A stretch of DNA of 64,000 nucleotides, taken from assembly GCA_025738555.1 (NCBI GenBank), contig JAOVFP010000019.1, forward strand, positions 1,798,001 through 1,862,000. Reading direction: 5' to 3'. Source of the DNA: Cyathus striatus. Its lineage: Eukaryota > Basidiomycota > Agaricomycetes > Agaricales > Nidulariaceae. Below the pieces are notes generated by a model that saw nothing but the letters and a program-made list of their open reading frames with translations, did no database searches and was not told the origin of the DNA. Below, in pieces: positions 47,593-59,597 of the stretch; the first letter of the stretch is position 1, and every line of letters starts with the position of its first letter. The position numbers were made by a program, and so were the translations under genes.

Positions 47593-49221
47593 TCATAAGT
47601 TGGGTGCCAGGAAACTCACTGCTTTTGACGATGCTGTACTGTCGATGCTGTCTCCAAATAGGTGTCTTGACGGGATACTGCTTCTACTTTGTTTTGATGC
47701 TAACGCAGGCGGCCAACGTATGGTTGGTACATATGGAGTGATTCTCCTGCTAGAATTATAAGTGTTTGGCAATGGTGTGTTCGTCATTGCTAGAGGATCG
47801 AAAGGCCTCGGAGTTTGACGCTGTTGTCTTTGTGGTACGAGGAGGTATCGCCAATTCGTGTAGCCGTATCTCCTATAGTTGTATATACAAACCAGCCCCA
47901 GAATAATAATGAGAAGAAGAGCAACACCAGCGACTACGAGACCCGCTAATGCTCCCCCTCTCAATCGGGATTGGTTGGACCTGTGAGCGAAGGATTTCGT
48001 TCAGGCTGTGGATGAGAACAAATACAACACACATTCCATTGGGTTCACTCTGTCCCTCGCCAGTGGTGTTACTCCCTCCCTTGCCATTGGTTGAATTCTG
48101 TATTGACGCTGTTGTGTAAACAGTTGCATAGTCGATTGCAAAGAATGGCTGATTTTGACTAGCGTCAAGTGGAGAAGGTACATAGCCTATCGTCAAATTG
48201 TGCTGCCCGGGGCCCAAATGGAACGCTTGATACATTATCACTTTAGTCTGCGGAGTTGTCTTGTTTGTTGTATATGATTGGGCAGCTACCCCATCTAACA
48301 CAGCGAAATACGATGCACCGTCAGGATGAACAGGTCCAAAGAGTGTCACGGCATCCCCTGCACGTGTCCGAAATCAGCAAGCTGTTTTGTACCATTCTCT
48401 TTATCTGTATCACCCTTATATACGTACTAGCTAAAAGTTATGATTATATAAAATGTTGTTATCACTCACTTCAAATAAAAATTCCACGTATGCATTTACA
48501 TCTGAAGTCATGCTGTAATGAGGTGTGAGTACTGTTTCCTGTCCGGAACGCCTACTTTACTTACTGCCCACTTGCTCCGAAATAATCACTCTGGTTGGGA
48601 GGGTTTGTGGCCCACGATGAAGGAGGGAAATAAGAAAATGCTGGATCCCCATCATCGATGTTGGTCGTGTTCAACTCTTCGTTTTCATTTCCGATTGTAC
48701 TCTGCAATGTAATCTGCTCTTCGGCCCAATGTTAGCGGTCGAACAGATGAGGAAGAAATACGCACAAAATCTATATCCAGATACTTATCTTCCTCGTTTG
48801 TTATAGTTATGCTATGCCAATTCTCTGTTATTAGTGTTGAATAGTCAAACAAGGATTGCTGAAAAGTGTCATTGGAAGGAGGTAATCCGGTCCCGCCGGT
48901 GCTATTGTATGAATAAGTTGTTCCATTGTCTACATCTACACGGTAATCGCCATGATTGAAACGCTTAGCGCCATAGATTTGGATACCAAATCCATAATAC
49001 ACAAATGACATGGAAGTTCCTTGTGTATTAGTTACTGTAAAGCTGCTTGATGAATATCTAACCCGTATACAGTGTGTAAAAATTGTGCATTGAATTTGCG
49101 ACTGAAGTGCTCACTTTATCAGGTCTACATCACCATTACCCGCCGACCCTCCTGTGCGCCATTGAGTTGAATATTGTAGAACAGGAGAATAGTCTTCGAT
49201 TGTAAGATTGAAAACTGGCAT
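47593..49221 (-). CDS. single-pass membrane protein with two beta-rich ectodomains
   Basis: Five exons: 49,221-49,115, 49,057-48,766, 48,713 to 48,572 or 48,565, 48,357-48,033 and 47,980-47,593. The product is about 420 residues. It opens MPVFNLTIEDYSPVLQYS, typical of a basidiomycete surface-protein family. The first lectin-like module has SFVYYGFGIQIYGAKRFNHG and ends YLDIDF. The second has DAVTLFGPVHPDGASYFAVL to PFFAIDYATVYTT. An Asn/Gly/Ser linker leads to the membrane helix GLVVAGVALLLIIILGLVCI, then a basic cytoplasmic tail. No clear signal peptide is seen, so the helix may act as signal anchor. The donor of exon 3 is ambiguous; GTAAGT does not keep phase, GTGGGC does. A sensor or adhesion role is possible but unproven. 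Confidence 0.75.
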
Positions 49222-49386
49222 TTTGGGTTACGAAGTGAAGGGGCGAATCCGGGAAATGGTGACTCCAAAGTTATAAGGTAATGCCTTAAGCACACGGAGG
49301 ATATAAAAAGATTAAGGAGTGCAACTCGCAATGGAGGAGCGTTGAGAACAATGTCCCGATTGGTTAGATATGTGGCAACTCCATGG

Positions 49387-50893
49387 TTACAATAAATAAC
49401 CAAGTTCAATTTGACAAGAACGCTCAGCCGGAGACGCAAGCTCCCGTATCCGCATAATCATACTCTGACTCACGCTTTCCGCCCATCCGTCGCCAGAAAT
49501 CCGCCTCAAAGTCTCCGTATCATCGTACAGGTGCTCCACTTGCTCCAGTAGTTCTTCACGGAACATATCGTCTTGAAAGTCACGCGATGGAGAAGTGGAA
49601 GGTGGCTTGATATTGTACGCTTTTAATACTCTCGCTCTTTGAGAAGCGGTGCTTTCGAGTTTCGCGTACGTGCGTGTTATCTCGTCTCCTTTTGCGATGG
49701 GACGTATTGCGCGGAGGTGGTAGCTGAATGAAGGAGGGTGGAAGGTGAGATGAGCGTTCGGTGTACAACTGTTGATTTTAATGTCAGATTATTAAACGTT
49801 GTATAAAAGTTGAGAAGGAAATATACACCTATGATTAATCCTTGAAATCATGTCACAGACGGCACGCAAACTAACTTCCCTCTTCTTCTTCTCCTCCCCC
49901 TCCTCTTCCTCTCCCACTTCCTCTTCCAGATCATACCGCATCAAAAGCTGATTAGTCCTCAACACACCATTTACCTCTCCGTACCAATCCCCCTCAAACG
50001 AATTATCCAACAACATAAGCTTCTCCCTCATCTCCTTACTCATTCGTCCAAGCAGAACTTCAAGAGCATGTTCAAAAAGGGTCGTCTCGCGACTACCCCG
50101 GTACACCTCGCACGCGTAGAACGAGAAAGGACTGTCATCGCTCGGAAGTGGAGAAAAGTCAGGGAAATAAGGAGACAGCGGGGACGAGAATGCTGCAGTA
50201 AGATAGAAAGAGGCGAGGTATGGATTCCATATCGGTATGAATCCTGGTGTAACGAGGAGAGGTCTTTCGGCGAGTATCAATTCGCCTACTTCGATCGTGC
50301 GGCTTGCGAACATGCCTGTTCCTTTATCCCCTGCGTCGGCGATGTGATATATATCTTCGCTCGCTTGAGGGAGTGCGGAGGGGAAGTTGGGGTAGTTAAG
50401 GATAGTAGATTTATGGTCGCCTTGGATGAGGCATTGAGTACCGTGTGGGTCGTTTGGGGGGATAGATGTGTAGATGAGACTTGTGTCTGGGTACGTCGTT
50501 GTGCTTGAGGGATGGTGATGGAGCGATTTGGGGAGGAGGTGAGGTGTTTCGAGAAGGGATACTGCGGGTGGGTGTTAGCGGGGAGAAATGAGGAGTAGTG
50601 CAAAAGTACTGTAGTTCATGAGTACTGCGTCCTGTTGAGGCGACGGGTCGGGCGGAGATGAAGATCCATTACCGTTCGTCGACGTGTGCGTGTACCTCGA
50701 TGATATGCTTGACCCTTGCCCACAGTAATATCTAATGCGCTGGGTTTTCAACACAGTGCCTGCGGTATCCTGGACGAAAAAAAGGTTCTGAGTGTAAAGA
50801 CATTGCGATGATAAAGTCACGTAGACTTACTTTCGAGAAGAAAAGACGCGCCCTTCCGCCAGTAAACGCGAAACCGCGCCATAGAACGGCCAT
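49387..50893 (-). CDS. SET-domain protein, copy 1
   Basis: Exon 1 (50,893-50,831, MAVLWRGFAFTGGRARL) and exon 2 (from 50,787) lead by an unresolved junction to a large exon (about 50,490-49,829). A 60-bp GTGTAT...CAACAG intron follows, then exon 49,768-49,387. The SET core begins GMFASRTIEVGELILAERPL and contains MISRINHSCTPNAHLTF, the NHSCxPN signature that forms the AdoMet/active-site pocket, then GDEITRTYAKL. This is the SMYD-like group of protein lysine methyltransferases, without a visible MYND finger. After DTETLRRISGDGWAES the frame ends in an unrelated tail (ELASPAERSCQIELGYLL), whereas copy 2 keeps a longer C-terminus. So the SET domain is intact but the C-terminus is lost. Confidence 0.75.
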
Positions 50894-51553
50894 GCTGAGT
50901 TATCCTCAAGGAGCAGGCTGCAACGAAAGAGTAGTAAAGGTGCAAGGAAAGAAGATAGAGCCTCCGTTTAAAAAGACACGTAGACCCAGTCCAAGCAGGG
51001 CTCTTCATTTCACAGTCCGACTCCCAGTCTTCGAAGAGGGTAGGTAACAAGGTCGTATCACGTCAAGAAGCTTCGAGAAGCCATAAGGTTGAACGTTGAA
51101 CGTTCAACTTTCTAACAAAGTTTGATCTTGAAACATGGTTCGTTAGAAACCAATCCAGTGCTTAAGCTGGGAGGCTGAGAGCATCTTCTAAGAACCAGAG
51201 GGCTGGAAACGTATAAAACCGAGAAAATACGCAGAGTTGAGCTTGCCAGGACTTCGGTTGATTCAGTCAAGGTTGGGTCAAGGTTCGGAGAAGAACGGAG
51301 TGTCACCTTTGGAGGTGTGTGACACTGTGACATATTTGGCATCACCGTGTGCTCCAAACACTCAAGTGATTTACTACAGTCCATGAGCGAGCACGAGAAG
51401 GCCTGCCGCTGTGACCCGCGGGGTTTGCTTCGGTTTAAATCTTCAAGCTGCTGATATATGACCATAGGCCCAGTGATTGATTTAATATACGCTCGAATAT
51501 AATAATCAATAACTCCTAGAAAAAAAAACATAAAATTCGATGTTTGTCAGGTT

Positions 51554-52030
51554 CTAATTCCTATATAGCATACTTTCGAACTTCGAAGTCATAGTGCCCA
51601 TATCAGCTATATCAGATCTGACACCATCCCTCCAAAGAGAAGGCATAGACAACGCAATAGATCTCCAAACCCGACACACCCCCGAAACAGCCCGAGCAGT
51701 TGCACGTCGTTCACCATACGTGCATCCTGATTGCACACAAATGTCAAATATACGAGCTAGCACGTTACAAGGCAACAGTTCAGCAATAGCAATAACTTTG
51801 CTCAGCTTCATTCCTAAATCGAAGAGTTCGTTTCGAAGTCCTACATAAAACCCTACAACTTGAACATTTCTAGCTTTGATGGGATGCTTGATTTCCCCTT
51901 GTATCCATTTGATATCGGAGTCTATTTGAGATATTGTTGATTTTATTGTTTGTAATCTTTCTCGTGGGGGAAAGGTACCGCGTTCAAGGTCGTCTGAGAG
52001 GCTTTGCTTGAGATTTTTAAGGCGGTGCAT
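51554..52030 (-). CDS. short F-box protein, probably truncated
   Basis: A 158-codon frame begins MHRLKNLKQSLSDDLERGTF, a predicted coiled-coil region (LQTIKSTISQIDSDIKWIQ). The F-box-like AELLPCNVLARIFDICVQSG and VSGVCRVWRSIALSMPSLW follow, the usual layout of coiled-coil/F-box proteins in mushrooms. Family members continue for several hundred residues of repeats. Here the frame stops shortly after the F-box, and no repeat region is readable down to 51,100. It is either a pseudogene or a minimal F-box protein. Confidence 0.6.
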   Translation of the reverse strand: MHRLKNLKQSLSDDLERGTFPPRERLQTIKSTISQIDSDIKWIQGEIKHPIKARNVQVVGFYVGLRNELFDLGMKLSKVIAIAELLPCNVLARIFDICVQSGCTYGERRATARAVSGVCRVWRSIALSMPSLWRDGVRSDIADMGTMTSKFESMLYRN

Positions 52031-52519
52031 GATAGTTCTTGCATGTGGATCACTGTGTGCATGAATAAGTTTGAATTGAATAATGTTGATTAAGAGAGTA
52101 ACAGCGTTTCATTGCATAGTTACGGATTTGCACCGTATCGTAAGGATAACAGGGTAACCCAATAATCATGTTGTTATAGATCAAGTGTGGATGAAATGAT
52201 GGGGTGAAGTGTTGGCAATACGCTAATGTTTCTCATTTTGTGTCTCGCACATTCAATCAATTCAGTAAGAACTAAGAATCTCGATTATCGACGCTCTCGT
52301 CTCAATTCACTTAAATCGGTCACTGGACGACTGGCCTCGTTAAGTTTCGATGATGAGAGGAAATATGAAGTACACAAGAAAAGTATACGATCGAGAAGGA
52401 GGAGAAAAGGAGAAGCAATGCAGCCACTGACCCAATACCTATCAGCGATTTCATGCAACCACTGCATGTGGATATTCTGAATTACGTCTATTCGCTTCTT
52501 CCAGCGACATATGCATCGT

Positions 52520-53215
52520 GTCCCTTTGGGCGAACATAATTGACCGAGACATAATCGGACTGTGCTCTCCCAAGTCTCTATTATTTGTTTGTCGAAGTCG
52601 CAGTATTAATCATGATCCCTGAAGGAATGTGATTGATATACACCACTGGTCATAAAGCAATATTACTTACCAGTGCAGACATAATTGCAATATAACAACT
52701 ATGATAACGTTAAATGTTACAAATGAGATCGACGTTTCCAACTGTATTACTCACGGAGCCAGCATAGTGGCAAATACACCCAGCTGAAGAACCGAAGTTA
52801 ATGTTCCAGCCAATGTCGTCCCTGTCATTCGATTGGATTGTGAACGAGCGGTAAGATAAAGTAGTAGAAAATCTTAACTAAACAAACAGGAGGGAAGAAT
52901 AGAGCACTCCGTCACAAAAAACCAACCCAATGAATGTGGAGGGACATTTGATTGTTTTCGTTTTAGTATAGTTTAAAGGCCTCCACTGTCACGGATGAAA
53001 TCCTTCCCAACCCTTCTCAGTGTCAAAAAGAATAATGTACCTATTGTAATAAGGGTTATTGATATGCTGTTACATACCGATAGATAAAACCTGACATACT
53101 TTAAAGTGCAAGTGTCGAGCCAAAACAAACAGTTTGGAGCTGTGTAAGAATATCTGGTGCATCCTCTATACAACCGAGGCCTGAGAATGGAAGAACATCT
53201 TGCAAATCAATGTCA
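52520..53215 (-). pseudogene. DUF6533-type membrane protein relic
   Basis: Exon-like pieces on the minus strand read GCIEDAPDILTQLQTVCFGS, then GTLFFLTLRRVGKDF after a GTATGT...ATAG intron. Next comes GLVFCDGVLYSSLLFV, the counterpart of the conserved RDGTLYF segment, then GTTLAGTLTSVLQLGVFATM, a hydrophobic segment before a GTGAGT donor. The order matches the gene at 59.6-61.2 kb (LLQTICFGFNLA, ALLFFLTIFKLKK, IIRDGTLYFSIIF). Several joins do not keep phase and the N-terminal half is not seen, so it is probably decayed. Confidence 0.45.
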
Positions 53216-54157
53216 GAGATCATCAGTGTAATTTTGAAGGTAGCTTAAATGTTGCAAGTCAGTAATCATTATTATTATTTTGACTGAATCTCACAGACCA
53301 CTATTTGTGCTGAATCCATGAAGATGAATTGTTGGTCTGTTAAACAATTTATGACTTACCAATTGTAGAGCAGGCGTTTCGCCTGCACTACAAAACCTCG
53401 TATTTTACGAGCTGCATTTGCCCGTGTCACGTGACCGATATTTCAAAAATATAACGCTATCAGATGTAGCCATGCGCGCATCAACATGTTATTCGCATTT
53501 GCTCTTCCCCCTCTCACTCGCCCTCTCCCGTTGGTTCTCTCCAACGCCGATACTTCCACATCGCCCCGAACGCCACAATTACACATCAGGAACTGAAGAC
53601 CATCGGTATTGCAGGCTACCAAGAGCCACTGAATACCGCAACCTGTCCTACCAACAGCCATGTCATAGTTTCCAGTCCCTTTGCCTCAAGTTTATTCTAC
53701 AAAAATTTCCTCCAATCCATCGCTACAGTTTATGTTTCAAGTCTTACCATTTCTTCTCAATAATCTATGATCCACAACACATTAATCTCCGTCTCATCGA
53801 CTATTCCTTGTTAAGTAGTCTCTTTATTTTAATTTTCTATAAAACTTGTGTATCTACTTGAAGCCAACTCAGTGAATTTTCCCTCCTCTCAGTCGAGCTC
53901 TGAGTCTCTGTTTTTGTTTCCAGGTTGTTGTCAGCAGTCTCAGCTTCCATTTCGCTGTTTTGTTTTCGAAATTCCATCAAATCTTCGTGTTTAAACTTCG
54001 TTCTGAAGTTCTTCTCTCTTGTTGCGTTCTCTTCGACCTCACATCATTACTAATCTCACTCTCTGACACCTTAGGACTCCTCAGTCAAATGGACATTTGA
54101 CAACTCACATTTTATTTCTTTGTTTTAGGTATTGAGACACTCTTTACCCTTACACAA
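53216..54157. other. gap without a secure gene
   Basis: A plus-strand frame at 53,418-53,861 has no recognised motif. A CACGTG palindrome (tcacgtga) lies near 53,427. Nothing else stands out. Confidence 0.4.
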
Positions 54158-54371
54158 TGTTGGATATTCTGGGTTGCACAGCCTCTAGATCAGACCTTGG
54201 TGAGACTTTGGTAGGATTTTAGTAATAACTCTAGTATATAAATGCCCTGTATTACATAAGTTAGACCCTCTAGTAGAGATCCCCTTGAGCAGGCATAGGC
54301 ACTGAAGAGGAGGAAGTGCATTTGAAGGTTCCTCAACAAAGAAATGCAAGCAGTTGGCACATCCGTCCAAC
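54158..54371 (+). repeat. possible Copia-type solo LTR
   Basis: The segment begins TGTTGGATATTCTGG and ends near CCGTCCAAC, giving the TGTTGGA/TCCAAC inverted ends common in Copia LTRs. A TATATAAATG box is 75 bp in, at 54,234. No target duplication or second LTR was found, so the call is tentative. Confidence 0.35.
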
Positions 54372-55825
54372 CTTAAGGTTCTAAGGTAAGGTAAAAGAGT
54401 GTGTTAGTGATGTAATTGAGAGAAACAATGGTGCAACGAGGAGCAGAACTTCAAGATAAAGTTCTGGAGTGAATTCGGAGAAATGGGACTTGGTGAGAAC
54501 AATCAGAATGAGTGAGATGACAACTTAGAGACAGAACAAGAGAGAGTGAGAGGTAGAAACAAGGGGTGAATTTCACTAAAGTACAATAGACCTAGATACA
54601 TGGGTTAAATAAGAAAAAGGGAAGGAAATAAACCTAAAAGGAGTGAATAAAATTTTATTAAGCCCAAGGAGGTGATAGGAACTTGACTACAGTTTCAGGG
54701 AGTGTAAGACTGGAGGAATGAAAAATAATTGTAGAGAAGTCTTGAAGCGATGGCGAGGGCAGGGCAACTGTAGAGTTGTTGGTCCAGCCAATGTGGTGAG
54801 ACTGATGCCTGGATGAAACTTGCTGTCCTGTGTGTGCATATCAAGGTCTGTTGCTTTGCAACTCTTATTAGAGTACCTGGGGCATGCTTCTGTGTGCATC
54901 TGAGGTTTGAGATTTGAGTGGATTTGGTCTGACACTGAGAGTGTTGAGATGGAAGGTCATGTGAAAATACCCAAACCCATCAGAACATTGATTCTACTGT
55001 GCAGGCAGAAAGCCCAAGGAAGAACTTATTTGCAGGTAAGCATCTTTTATTTCTTTTGAGGAATGAGGAGCTCACTAAAGTCTTCATAGACTACAGTTAA
55101 CCACATCCTGTCTATGGCCTCGAACACTTGGACTCACCTGTTCACCTCATCTTGTCTGACAATGAATAACTAGATATTCATTTATGCTGGAGGGTTGTGT
55201 ACTACCCTGGCCTGGTTGACCCTTCATTGTCCACTGTGACTCATGTGTTCTCATTTTGGTGTATGCTATGTTCTGGGCTAGATAGTTTTTGGTTGGTTCT
55301 CATACATTACATGCTTCCAGACCTTTGGCTGTGCTGGTGCATGTTTATGTTCATGTAAATTCATTGCAGCACTGGAATATGATGGCAGTCTTTATGTAGT
55401 AATTAGTTGTAAATCAGTAGATATAATCTTGTGTATTGTATGTCCATTGAAGTAATATATGACTTTTTTTTTACACATATTATATTGAAGTGTGAGTGGA
55501 TTAAGGGATAAATAGGCCAACAGCTGGCTTACTAGCCGAGCACAAAAATTCACTAATGTTCTACTATTCTACTACTAAACAGTGAATGGAATTTGACTAA
55601 AATGCGCCCTACAGATGACTATTTGATGACTATACATTAGACCACTGGGTTACCAGCTGATGACTACAATATGATTGAACTGCTACCAATCTGATACCAA
55701 ACACCTACCACACTTCCTACTGTGCAGTAGAAGATTTGCAAAAAAATACTGCATTTTAGTAGACATTTGGTACATTCTACTATTTTGCTACTGATTGCTG
55801 ACTATTTGGCATCTTATCATTTTTA
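54372..55825. other. AT-rich gap, likely repeat DNA
   Basis: CpG-poor sequence without a recognised coding segment. The minus-strand frame 54,935-54,687 shows no motif. Confidence 0.4.
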
Positions 55826-56162
55826 CAGGCCTACAGGAATTCTAGTTGAGTGTCACTCGAGTGTTACTTGAATGTTACTTAAACATTACTTGAATTGTCA
55901 CTCAAAGTGTTACTCAATTTTCACTTGATTTTTGCTCACTTAAGTATCTTGCTTAATTTCAGTGGCCTAATTACATGATTTATGTACTGATAAATAGCTA
56001 TCTTACTATTATGTACCTAATGAACAATATATTAAACTGAAAAACTAAGTAAAATGCACAAGAAATAAGCTAGTAATGGTATAATATTTTTCTCACTGTT
56101 GCATATGTCACTCAAATTTCACTCAAATTTTGAATTGTCACTTGACTGTAACTCAAAGAGTC

Positions 56163-57215
56163 ATGGCTTCGATTCTGATTGATTGCTGTTGGTAAGCAGC
56201 AGGGGGTTGCAATGTTTTGTCACTGGGAGCTTGATTGAGCACATTTGGGATCATAAAGTATGTAGTGATCAATGGAAGTTGTATTTGAAATCAATGATAA
56301 GTGAAATCAATTCTAGTAGGTATGAAATCAATATGAAAATGGAATCAATGAAGTAGAGAGATCAATAAAAGTGAAGTCTATTAAAAATAAAATACATTAC
56401 TTTATAGTAATGGTCCCCAACTGTGAGGGTAACATAACAGTAGTGTAATTAACCATGTGCACACAACCATTGTGCTACTTGGTCTTTTAAAGCTGTTGCA
56501 CTTCCTACTACTTAACCTATGGTTCACTATCATTTTTGGTGACTTCGTGAAAATTTGAACTTTCTCTATGTATCTTCATCCACACTTGCACCAGTACTGT
56601 AGCATGAGGTTCATTTAATTTACCTATTACTTCAGCCATGGTTTCATGTTATCAATTTCATTTTGTTTAGGAGAATATTTTAACCCAAGTGAATAAAATG
56701 ATAGCTAGTTATACACTAAATAATAGGAAGTGCAGTAGTTTTAAAAGATCAAGTAGTGCAATGGTTGTGCACACATGGTTAACTACACTACTGTTATGTT
56801 ACTCTCACAGTTGGGGACCATTACTATAAAGTAATGTATTTGATTTTTAATAGACTTCGCTTTTATTGATCTCTCTACTTCATTGATTCTGTTTTCATAT
56901 TGATTTTGTACCTACTAGAATTGATTTCACTTATCATTGATTTCATACTTAGTAGCATTGATTTCAAATACAAATTCCATTCATTGATTCCGTTTTCGTA
57001 TTGATTTTGTACCTACTAGTATTGATTTCACTATGTTATAGATTATTGATTACACTTTTCATTGATTTCATACTTAGTAGCATTGATTTCAAATACAACT
57101 TCCATTGATCACAGTACATACTTTATGAACCCAAATGCACTCAATCAAGCTCCTGGTGATGAAACATTGCGACCCCCACTGCTTACCGACAGTGATCAAT
57201 CAGAATTGAAGCCAC
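56163..57215. repeat. large imperfect palindrome
   Basis: The left arm (56,163-56,520) and right arm (about 56,720-57,215) are inverted copies. Both contain CAGTTGGGGACCATTACTAT or its complement, the ATTGATTTCAAATACAA block and the GCTTACC block. The right arm is longer because about 100 bp (tttcatacttagtagcattg ... start) is duplicated in tandem. Many arm differences are C/T or G/A. Confidence 0.8.
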
Positions 57216-57325
57216 TGGTGACTCAAATGCTACTTGAATGCTACTTGATTTTTTACTCAAGTGATATTGTTGTCACTTGAAAAAAATTTCACTCAAATCT
57301 TGAATGCAACTTGAATGTTACTTGA

Positions 57326-58014
57326 TGTTACATCTGTGTCCGGAATCTGCTATTCCACACTTCCGCACTATCCTGCACTTCCGCATTGGCCGCATTTCTG
57401 ACTAATCATCGGAAACGTCATCATGAATTATTGATTACTCACTTGTATTCATTTGTTATATCTTCATTTTGACTTACTCCGCTATTTTTACTTCTATCCG
57501 TTTCACTATGTCACATACAGTCTTTCCTTCCATTCTTCAGCCACTACTCCTCTATGGTGACTGACTCCATGTTTACCTATCCCTAGCTATACCCTTATAC
57601 TTCGCTCAAAGTAAACTACTCCATACTTTACTTAGTATTTAAGACCTAGTTTTTGTACAGTAACTTCAGTTTTCATATCAACTATGATTATGAATATACC
57701 ACTATACTCCATCTTCTTGTCTCTAAGGTTTCGTCCTTAGTTCTGGTCTCTATTCTGACCTTCCTCTGTTCTGACCTTTCTGCATTTCACACTCGACCTT
57801 GCTCCTACCTTGAGCTTGTTCCTACCTCGACCTTGAAATATGAACCACCGAAAATCACAAGGGGTGCAGCATATAAGCTGAAGCCAAGGTTCACCTCTGC
57901 ACTTTTTGAGTTCTCCGCTTCCGACCTTGAGCTTATGTAATACTATGACTAGCTCCCCCCGCACTAAACCCAGTGCCTCCCTTATTATCCCTCTGAGTGG
58001 TATGGTACGTAACA
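57326..58014. mobile_element. solo LTR with perfect 5-bp duplication
   Basis: The segment starts TGTTACATCTGTG and ends TGGTACGTAACA, with perfect 6-bp terminal inversion TGTTAC/GTAACA. It is flanked by CTTGA on both sides (57,321-57,325 and 58,015-58,019). Length 689 bp. It is inserted in the subterminal repeat of the 55.8-59.1-kb element, so it is younger. The intact ends indicate recent LTR-LTR recombination of a Gypsy-like element. Confidence 0.85.
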
Positions 58015-58149
58015 CTTGAATGCAATTCAACCTTCACTCAAATTTTCACTTGAATGTAACTTGATTGTCACTCAAATTTACTCACTTAACTCACTTAATT
58101 ATATGTCAATAAATTTAATTGTACTTCTTGTGTACTTCACTCTCATCTG

Positions 58150-58320
58150 CCCTCCCACTCATTGTTTCACATGCCTCCGCTTATCAATGTGCTGCATGAT
58201 AACCTTCCCACTCATTGTTTCCCACACCTCCGCTTAATTATTGTGTTGCTTGATTGATGTCAACCTCTCCACTCATTGTTTCCAATGCCTCCACTTATTG
58301 TATTCAATTCCCACTTACCG
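58150..58320. repeat. three-copy tandem repeat, 54-62-bp unit
   Basis: CCCACTCATTGTTTC followed by MMATGCCTCCGCTTA-like text recurs near 58,153, 58,207 and 58,269. Confidence 0.7.
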
Positions 58321-59134
58321 CTTCCCACCCCTCTTCTCTCAAAAATTCCCATGGTATTTCCTTCACCAAATACTCACCCTCAACACCCCCCATGCACCCT
58401 GGTGCCGCCCACTGTTGCTTATGATTTCCCACACTTCATTATTTCATTAATTTATCATTTCCCGCCCTCCGCTTTCATTTTCCCATGCACATATTGCTAA
58501 TTTATTGCACTTTCTCTTAAATTTATAATCATTCAAAAGTACCTATGCTTCATGAATTATAATTGTAGCATTCATTGTACAAAAGTATTAATTATTCCGC
58601 ATTTTAATAAGATTACCTTTTCATACAACATCTAAGGTACAGTCTAATGTATAAAGAAGAGTATATAACAGATATTAAAAAAAGATTCAAGAGAATATAG
58701 GAAATATTGAGCTAGAAAATGCAAAATTACTTGCTGACTGTTGAGCATGATAATGAGGAAGGGTGCCCATCAACAGATCACCCATCAATTATGTGCGGCG
58801 GCGTTGAGGAAGCGAGTTTGATGGCATTGATGGATGTCAATGACAGCAATTGCAAACATGGACAAAGGCGAGAAGAAGCGTGTGAAAAATTGAACAAGGC
58901 GAAATGTTGAACGAAAAGGCGGGCGGGGGGCGGGACAGTGAGGAGACAGTGATAGTAGTGTAGAGTATAAGTATTTATTAAACACTTACCTTTACGGACT
59001 TACTTTTTTAATAACTTGAATGTGATTTGAATTGTTACTCGAATTGTCACTCGAGTGCAACTCAAATGCTACTCGATTGCAACTCGAACTCACTCGAACA
59101 AAATTGTCGTCGACTGGAAATCTTGTAAGCCCTG

Positions 59135-59595
59135 TTTTTACTGAGTGTCATATGTCACATCTATATTAGGTTGGGGGAGGTATGTGTGATTTGTTCCACT
59201 GTCTTTTCATATGATCTTCTTGCCTCATGTGGTTTAAGTGTCCAGAGTAAATTGGATGTAATATGATATTTCAATTCGTGCTATTCATAAAATATTTTAA
59301 CGTCGCTTAAGCATTCAGACTAATGTGGTGCCTAATTCCATGTCCTCCGATATGCCCGTCTCCACATCGATATGCGCAAAAAAAAATCGATCGAGAAATC
59401 GCTGGTGCACCCTCGTTAACATCAACACATGACCCGGATATCTTTCGCAAATTTAATATTAGGCGAGAACTCTGGGATTTAAGACTGAGCATAATTTTCG
59501 AATTAAAGGAGTACAAACTTACTGTAGATGACAATGCACCATAGTACCATCTTCGAAATGAAAAATTAGCTGGAATAGCATCAAGTTTTAATGGG
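59135..59595. other. gap
   Basis: No gene recognised. Overlapping opposite-strand frames at 59,307-59,544 show no motif. Confidence 0.4.
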
Positions 59596-59597
59596 AC

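Larger units (their letters stand above)
55826..59134. mobile_element. 3.3-kb TIR element with candidate TTTTTA target duplication
   Basis: The left tip CAGGCCTACAGGAATTCTAG is an imperfect inverse of the right tip (reading inward, CAGGGCTTACAAGATTTCCA), and both are flanked by TTTTTA. Subterminal DNA on each side is built from repeated motifs such as TGTTACTTGAATG and TGTCACTCGAGTG (55,850-56,160; 57,215-57,325; 58,020-58,100; 59,015-59,100). Inside are a large palindrome, a solo LTR and a tandem repeat, but no transposase. CAGG ends recall hAT-like elements, though the duplication is 6 bp rather than 8. It is non-autonomous. Confidence 0.6.

Noticed and set aside
50068..50508. 146-codon plus-strand frame
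   Set aside because: Antisense of the SET-domain exon, which has clear motifs and a duplicate.
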